DNA from: Pseudomonadota bacterium
Lineage (GTDB): Bacteria; Pseudomonadota; Gammaproteobacteria; Burkholderiales; Burkholderiaceae_B
NCBI GenBank assembly: GCA_023386765.1
Contig: JAEWJD010000100.1
Location: 1-7,650 of the forward strand
Length of the DNA: 7,650 bases
Reading direction: 5' to 3'
The notes below the pieces were generated by a model. That model saw nothing but the letters and a program-made list of their open reading frames with translations. It made no database searches and had not been told where the DNA came from. Numbering within the stretch: position 1 is the first letter of the stretch; each line of letters starts with the position of its first letter. A program made the position numbers and the translations under genes. Of this stretch, positions 5,557 to 7,650 are shown piece by piece.

Positions 5557-6203
5557 AGCAACGGATCATCAGCCTGCTGGAGCGGGCGAAGGAAAACGGT
5601 ACGACGATTGGTGATGTGCTGGCTGAGGTGCGGGGGATCTCCGACGGCTGGCAGCCTATTGGGACGGCGCCGAAGGATGGATCCGAGATATGGGGCTTCA
5701 ACGGCGAACAGGCCCGAATGCTGTGCTCCGAAGGCGAGCATTGGGCCCTTTGGGTATGGGCAGACTCGTCCTTGGCAGATATCGATCCATCCCCCGACCA
5801 GCCCACCCCCTGGATGCCCATCCCGGCAGCGCCCGGAGCTGATAACCCCGCCAGCCGCCCCGCTCTCCCTGCCGCAGACGAGCGCGCCCAGGTGGTCGAT
5901 CTGCGCACACCCGCAAACATGGCGGTCAATGGCGGCGCACTCCAACTGGCGCTGAACGTGCTGCGCCGAGCCGGTAAACACGAAGTAGCAAAGGAGTTGG
6001 AAAAGACGGCGCAGCCTGTCGCAGACGGGCGGGATGCGTTGGACGCGGCACGGTATCAGTGGCTGCGTTCGCTCGAATCTGTCCGAGAGCATGACGACTG
6101 GACGATATATGACGGCGACGGTAACGCGGCCAGAGGAGAAGCGCTCGATGCCGCCATCGACGCCGCCATTGCCGCCCAGCAGGGCGAAGGGGGTGGGGTA
6201 TGA
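5553..6203 (+). CDS. modular phage protein with DUF551-like domain
   Basis: A 216-residue protein that seems assembled from common phage accessory modules. Residues 1-30 are a short helical head (MKQRIISLLERAKE). Residues 33-92 are DUF551-like: WQPIGTAPKDG at 33-43, then an aromatic strand region HWALWVWAD, closing with PTPWMPIPAAP at 85-94. A Pro/Ala linker follows. Residues 128-152 (ALQLALNVLRRAGKHEVAKELE) and 160-208 (DALDAARYQWLRS, a WTIYDGDG turn, then EALDAAIDAAIAAQ) are helical modules often seen in small phage proteins with DAARYRWLR wording. No catalytic residues are evident and the function is unknown. GGAGG at 5541-5545 sets the start. The end overlaps the next start as ATGA (6200-6203). 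No membrane segment is visible, so it is probably cytoplasmic. Confidence 0.8.
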   Translation: MKQRIISLLERAKENGTTIGDVLAEVRGISDGWQPIGTAPKDGSEIWGFNGEQARMLCSEGEHWALWVWADSSLADIDPSPDQPTPWMPIPAAPGADNPASRPALPAADERAQVVDLRTPANMAVNGGALQLALNVLRRAGKHEVAKELEKTAQPVADGRDALDAARYQWLRSLESVREHDDWTIYDGDGNAARGEALDAAIDAAIAAQQGEGGGV

Positions 6204-6454
6204 GGATGCTTAGACAGACGATACGCGGGTGCTTTACCTTGCCTCATGTGGGCGCTCATCCGGGCAACTTTTGGCTATGGGCATTCGTGGCTATGGGCGC
6301 ACTGGCCGGAGCAAAAGGCGGCTTCCCAGGTGTGCTATTTGGCGCTCTGGTGATGCTTATCGGTATGGGAATCCCGTACCTGTTTGGCGCGTATGGGCGC
6401 GCTCAAGAATCGGATTCATCGATTTCCGCCCAGCAGCACAAGGGGGAAGCGTGA
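6200..6454 (+). CDS. small two-helix membrane protein
   Basis: An 84-residue protein with two probable membrane helices, about 22-38 (NFWLWAFVAMGALAG) and 43-63 (PGVLFGALVMLIGMGIPYLF), joined by a tight Lys-Gly-Gly turn, with a polar C-terminal tail from 66. The N-terminus is basic (MRMLRQTIRG), which favours a cytoplasmic N-terminus and therefore both ends inside. The start lies in an ATGA overlap with the previous gene, with a G-rich stretch (6188-6198) acting as the ribosome binding site. The stop shares a base with the next start (TGATG, 6452-6456). The topology alone would allow a holin, but no lysis gene is nearby and the site is in the early operon. A superinfection-exclusion or other membrane accessory protein is equally possible; I do not recognise the family. 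Confidence 0.65.
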   Translation: MRMLRQTIRGCFTLPHVGAHPGNFWLWAFVAMGALAGAKGGFPGVLFGALVMLIGMGIPYLFGAYGRAQESDSSISAQQHKGEA

Positions 6455-6987
6455 TGGATACGGCAATTCTCGACCCTTGCTGCGGCGGCCGCATGATGTG
6501 GTTCGACCGCCAGGACCAACGCGCCCTGTTCGGCGATATCCGCAGCGAAGAGCACACCCTGTGCGACGGCCGTGCATTCAACATCACGCCCGACCTGAAC
6601 ATGGATTTCCGGGTCATCCCGTTCGCAGACGACACATTCGCCCTGGTCGTGTTCGATCCGCCCCATCTTCGGCGGGCTGGCCTAGATTCATGGCTGCGTG
6701 CCAAGTACGGCATCTTGACCGAGGACTGGCGCGAGGACCTGCGGCGAGGCCTCGCTGAATGCTTCCGCGTCCTGCGCCCCGAAGGCGTACTGATCTTCAA
6801 GTGGGCAGAGGTGCAAATCCCGGTTAGCCAGATTCTTGCCCTGACGGATCACCGGCCGCTGTTCGGCCACAAGTCGGGCAAGCGCGAGAAAACGCACTGG
6901 CTGACGTTCATGAAGCCAGCCACTCTCGCGGGATGGAGCGAAGGGAGGTCAGGTGGCCCTCAAACGCCTGCATCACCAAGCTCTTGA
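6454..6987 (+). CDS. phage class I SAM-dependent methyltransferase (DPPH type)
   Basis: A 177-residue protein of a family common in proteobacterial phages. Residues 6-13 (LDPCCGGR) form the SAM-side motif. Residues 29-71 run through IRSEEHTLCDGR and the DLNMDFRVIPFADDTFALVVFDPPH stretch, whose DPPH at 68-71 corresponds to the (D/N/S)PP(Y/F/W/H) catalytic motif of amino-group DNA methyltransferases. FKWAEVQIP (115-123) and GHKSGKREKTHWLTFMKP (138-155) complete the fold. It may modify adenine N6 or cytosine N4. It has almost no room for a target-recognition domain and no partner endonuclease, so it is an orphan. The start at 6454 follows GGGGGAAG and overlaps the upstream stop; a start at 6229 would only add a shadow of the membrane gene. 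The last 22 residues (TLAGWSEGRSGG...) are low-complexity and overlap the convergent minus gene, so the native C-terminus may have been replaced. Confidence 0.85.
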   Translation: MDTAILDPCCGGRMMWFDRQDQRALFGDIRSEEHTLCDGRAFNITPDLNMDFRVIPFADDTFALVVFDPPHLRRAGLDSWLRAKYGILTEDWREDLRRGLAECFRVLRPEGVLIFKWAEVQIPVSQILALTDHRPLFGHKSGKREKTHWLTFMKPATLAGWSEGRSGGPQTPASPSS

Positions 6988-7235
6988 TCTATCCGCGCTC
7001 GCGCTTGTGAAGCCGCCCAATCCGCAGCGTCCCTGGAGTTCGGAAACGACGGGACATAGCCGGTAGGAAGAGTGCGGCCGGATCGAGCCGTTGCATCGCC
7101 TTCAAGAGCATAACGAACAACTCCATAGAAGGCCGACAAGTTCTCGTCCTTCTGGGCCCAAACCGATATTTCAAATCCACGATAGATCAATTCAGCCTGA
7201 CTGTACTTCTTGATGATGCCGCGGACTTGCTCCAT
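6960..7235 (-). CDS. small minus-strand protein, likely moron
   Basis: A 91-residue soluble protein. The start at 7235 is fixed by AGGGGAGG (7248-7241 on this strand) five bases upstream; a GTG at 7241 would touch the binding site. The sequence reads like a compact alpha/beta fold: a helical start (MEQVRGIIKKYSQAE), a strand YRGFEISVWAQ at about 18-28, LSAFYGVVRYALEGDA, then a C-terminal helix SRDAADWAASQARARIDQEL. This resembles small bacterial stress- or host-type proteins with a YRGxxI start and a SxxxAxxxAxxxIDxE end, but I cannot name the family with confidence. It converges on the methyltransferase and overlaps its last 28 bases. It has its own sigma70-like promoter (7262-7290), as expected for a gene expressed from a prophage when the lytic operon is silent. 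Confidence 0.75.
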   Translation of the reverse strand: MEQVRGIIKKYSQAELIYRGFEISVWAQKDENLSAFYGVVRYALEGDATARSGRTLPTGYVPSFPNSRDAADWAASQARARIDQELGDAGV

Positions 7236-7261
7236 ATGCACCTCCCCTGGTTGGTTGCTAA

Positions 7262-7290
7262 ATCGTACTTCCTCTAAGCAGGAGTGTCAG
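7262..7290 (-). promoter_or_regulatory. sigma70-like promoter for the minus-strand gene
   Basis: Read on the minus strand, CTGACA (7290-7285, five of six consensus bases) is followed after exactly 17 bases by TACGAT (7267-7262, four of six). Transcription would start near 7255 and give a leader of about 20 bases carrying the AGGGGAGG binding site before the ATG at 7235. Position, spacing and leader length all fit. The promoter spacer also holds the plus-strand ribosome binding site of the next gene, so the two signals overlap. Confidence 0.55.
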
Positions 7291-7291
7291 C

Positions 7292-7480
7292 ATGCCCCCC
7301 AACACCAGCAGCACGACAGACCCCATTGCCGAGGCCATCCAGCTGCTGACCGAAGAAGCTGCCAGCCTGCACGAATGCCACACCCGGACGCCCGGCGACT
7401 GGACGGGCGAGCCGGAAGCCAAGGCAGCCTATGACCGCATCCTGGCGGTGGTGGCTGGGCTGGAGGCGATGTACCCATGA
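7292..7480 (+). CDS. small phage protein of unknown function
   Basis: A 62-residue acidic, helical protein: a polar head (MPPNTSSTTD), a helix IAEAIQLLTEEAASLHECH at about 12-30, a turn TRTPGDWTGEPEAKAAYDR, and a last helix ILAVVAGLEAMYP. Short proteins with the pattern of a Leu-rich helix, an ExHT segment, W-x-GEPEAKAAYD and a final helix are frequent near the integrase end of Burkholderiales phages; their function is unknown. AGCAGGAG (7277-7284) is its ribosome binding site, seven bases from the ATG. The stop overlaps the following ATG as ATGA (7477-7480). It probably rides on the long plus-strand transcript. Confidence 0.7.
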   Translation: MPPNTSSTTDPIAEAIQLLTEEAASLHECHTRTPGDWTGEPEAKAAYDRILAVVAGLEAMYP

Positions 7481-7536
7481 ATGAAGCCATCCAGCGACTG
7501 CTGGACACCACACGTAACGCATGGAGGCCCGCCTAG
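7477..7536 (+). CDS. 19-residue coupled mini-ORF ending in the terminator
   Basis: A 19-codon ORF (MNEAIQRLLDTTRNAWRPA) whose ATG overlaps the previous stop as ATGA, with GGAGG at 7462-7466 ten bases upstream. Its TAG (7534-7536) lies in the loop of the terminator hairpin that follows. The peptide looks like the beginning of an ordinary phage protein cut short. It may be a truncated gene, a true small protein, or a leader whose translation affects the hairpin. A second, uncoupled ATG at 7481 opens a frame that runs through the hairpin to 7576 with less natural content. Confidence 0.4.
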   Translation: MNEAIQRLLDTTRNAWRPA

Positions 7537-7551
7537 CGCGGGCTTCGTTTT
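7525..7551 (+). terminator. intrinsic terminator before the excision/integration genes
   Basis: GCCCGC (7527-7532) pairs perfectly with GCGGGC (7538-7543) around the five-base loop CTAGC; G7526-T7544 and A7525-T7545 can extend the stem. A T-rich run follows (TTCGTTTT, 7544-7551). This is the standard layout of a rho-independent terminator for plus-strand transcripts. It would end the long early transcript just upstream of the gene at 7561, unless antitermination or ribosome positioning prevents it. Confidence 0.7.
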
Positions 7552-7560
7552 GGAGCCGAG

Positions 7561-7650
7561 ATGGATACTTTTTTGAGTGCCGACGAGGTGGCAGAACTAA
7601 CTGGCATCAAAATCGGGAAACGAGTCGAAGGGAGGCCCCTTAGCCGTGAG
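7561..7650 (+). CDS. DUF4224-type protein near integrase (partial, 3' end missing)
   Basis: The first 30 codons of a gene that runs off the window. The N-terminus FLSADEVAELTGIKIGKR, continuing to a PLSRE segment, matches the start of DUF4224 family proteins: short phage proteins with an ADExxxLTG helix-turn-helix-like opening, often encoded immediately upstream of a tyrosine integrase. They are suspected to act as excisionase-like or regulatory factors, but that role is inference from position. GGAG at 7552-7555, five bases before the ATG, is the ribosome binding site and lies directly after the terminator's T-run. The integrase and an attachment site are therefore expected just beyond the right edge. 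Confidence 0.7.
   Translation, partial: MDTFLSADEVAELTGIKIGKRVEGRPLSRE

Noticed and set aside
6229..6453. N-terminal extension of the methyltransferase frame to 6229
   Set aside because: The extension overlaps the membrane-protein gene entirely and reads as Arg/Gly shadow. The ATG at 6454 has a good binding site and a TGATG overlap.
7481..7576. 31-codon ORF from the ATG at 7481
   Set aside because: It starts uncoupled, 14 bases after GGAGG, passes through the terminator hairpin and overlaps the DUF4224 start. The coupled frame at 7477 is the better reading.
1..7650. CRISPR array, tRNA, rRNA or insertion-sequence ends
   Set aside because: No regularly spaced repeats, cloverleaf-like segments, transposase motifs or terminal inverted repeats were seen on either strand.

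Overview
The window is the early, recombination-side arm of a temperate phage or prophage from a GC-rich Betaproteobacterium, probably Burkholderiales (Bordetella, Achromobacter or Burkholderia type). Three things point there: small, tightly overlapping plus-strand genes; a complete phage recombination cassette; and an RdgC protein whose wording (PRAFS, RVWID, MTGEL, DALGGE) looks betaproteobacterial by eye. No structural, lysis, replication-initiator or repressor gene is visible. The host assignment is inference from composition and protein flavour.

Layout, left to right. 1-748: a possible gene end, then two small proteins of unknown function, the second with one membrane segment. 750-3685: the recombination cassette, with a long coiled-coil protein, an ERF-type single-strand annealing protein, a YqaJ/lambda-exonuclease-type nuclease and a single-stranded DNA-binding protein with an acidic DDDIPF tail. 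3688-4101: a lower-GC gene on the opposite strand, unrecognised, with a C-terminal CxxC...HH zinc-finger-like motif. 4102-4280: a gap holding an inverted repeat. 4281-5177: rdgC, a RecA-modulating DNA-binding protein usually carried on the chromosome. 5219-6987: a Gp49-like small protein, a modular phage protein with a DUF551-like domain, a two-helix membrane protein and an orphan DPPH-type SAM methyltransferase. 6960-7235: a second opposite-strand gene with a good promoter of its own. 7292-7536: two small coupled ORFs, the second ending inside an intrinsic terminator. 7561 to the edge: the start of a DUF4224-type gene, which in related phages sits next to the integrase.

The plus-strand genes read like the lambda left operon (recombination functions, then accessory genes, then xis/int). 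Most are coupled by ATGA or TGATG overlaps, so they are probably one long transcript. The two minus-strand genes interrupt it and look like morons, meaning independently acquired cassettes. The most interesting points are rdgC next to a RecA-independent annealing system, the two reversed cassettes, and a 19-codon ORF whose stop codon lies in a terminator loop just before the presumed excision/integration genes.
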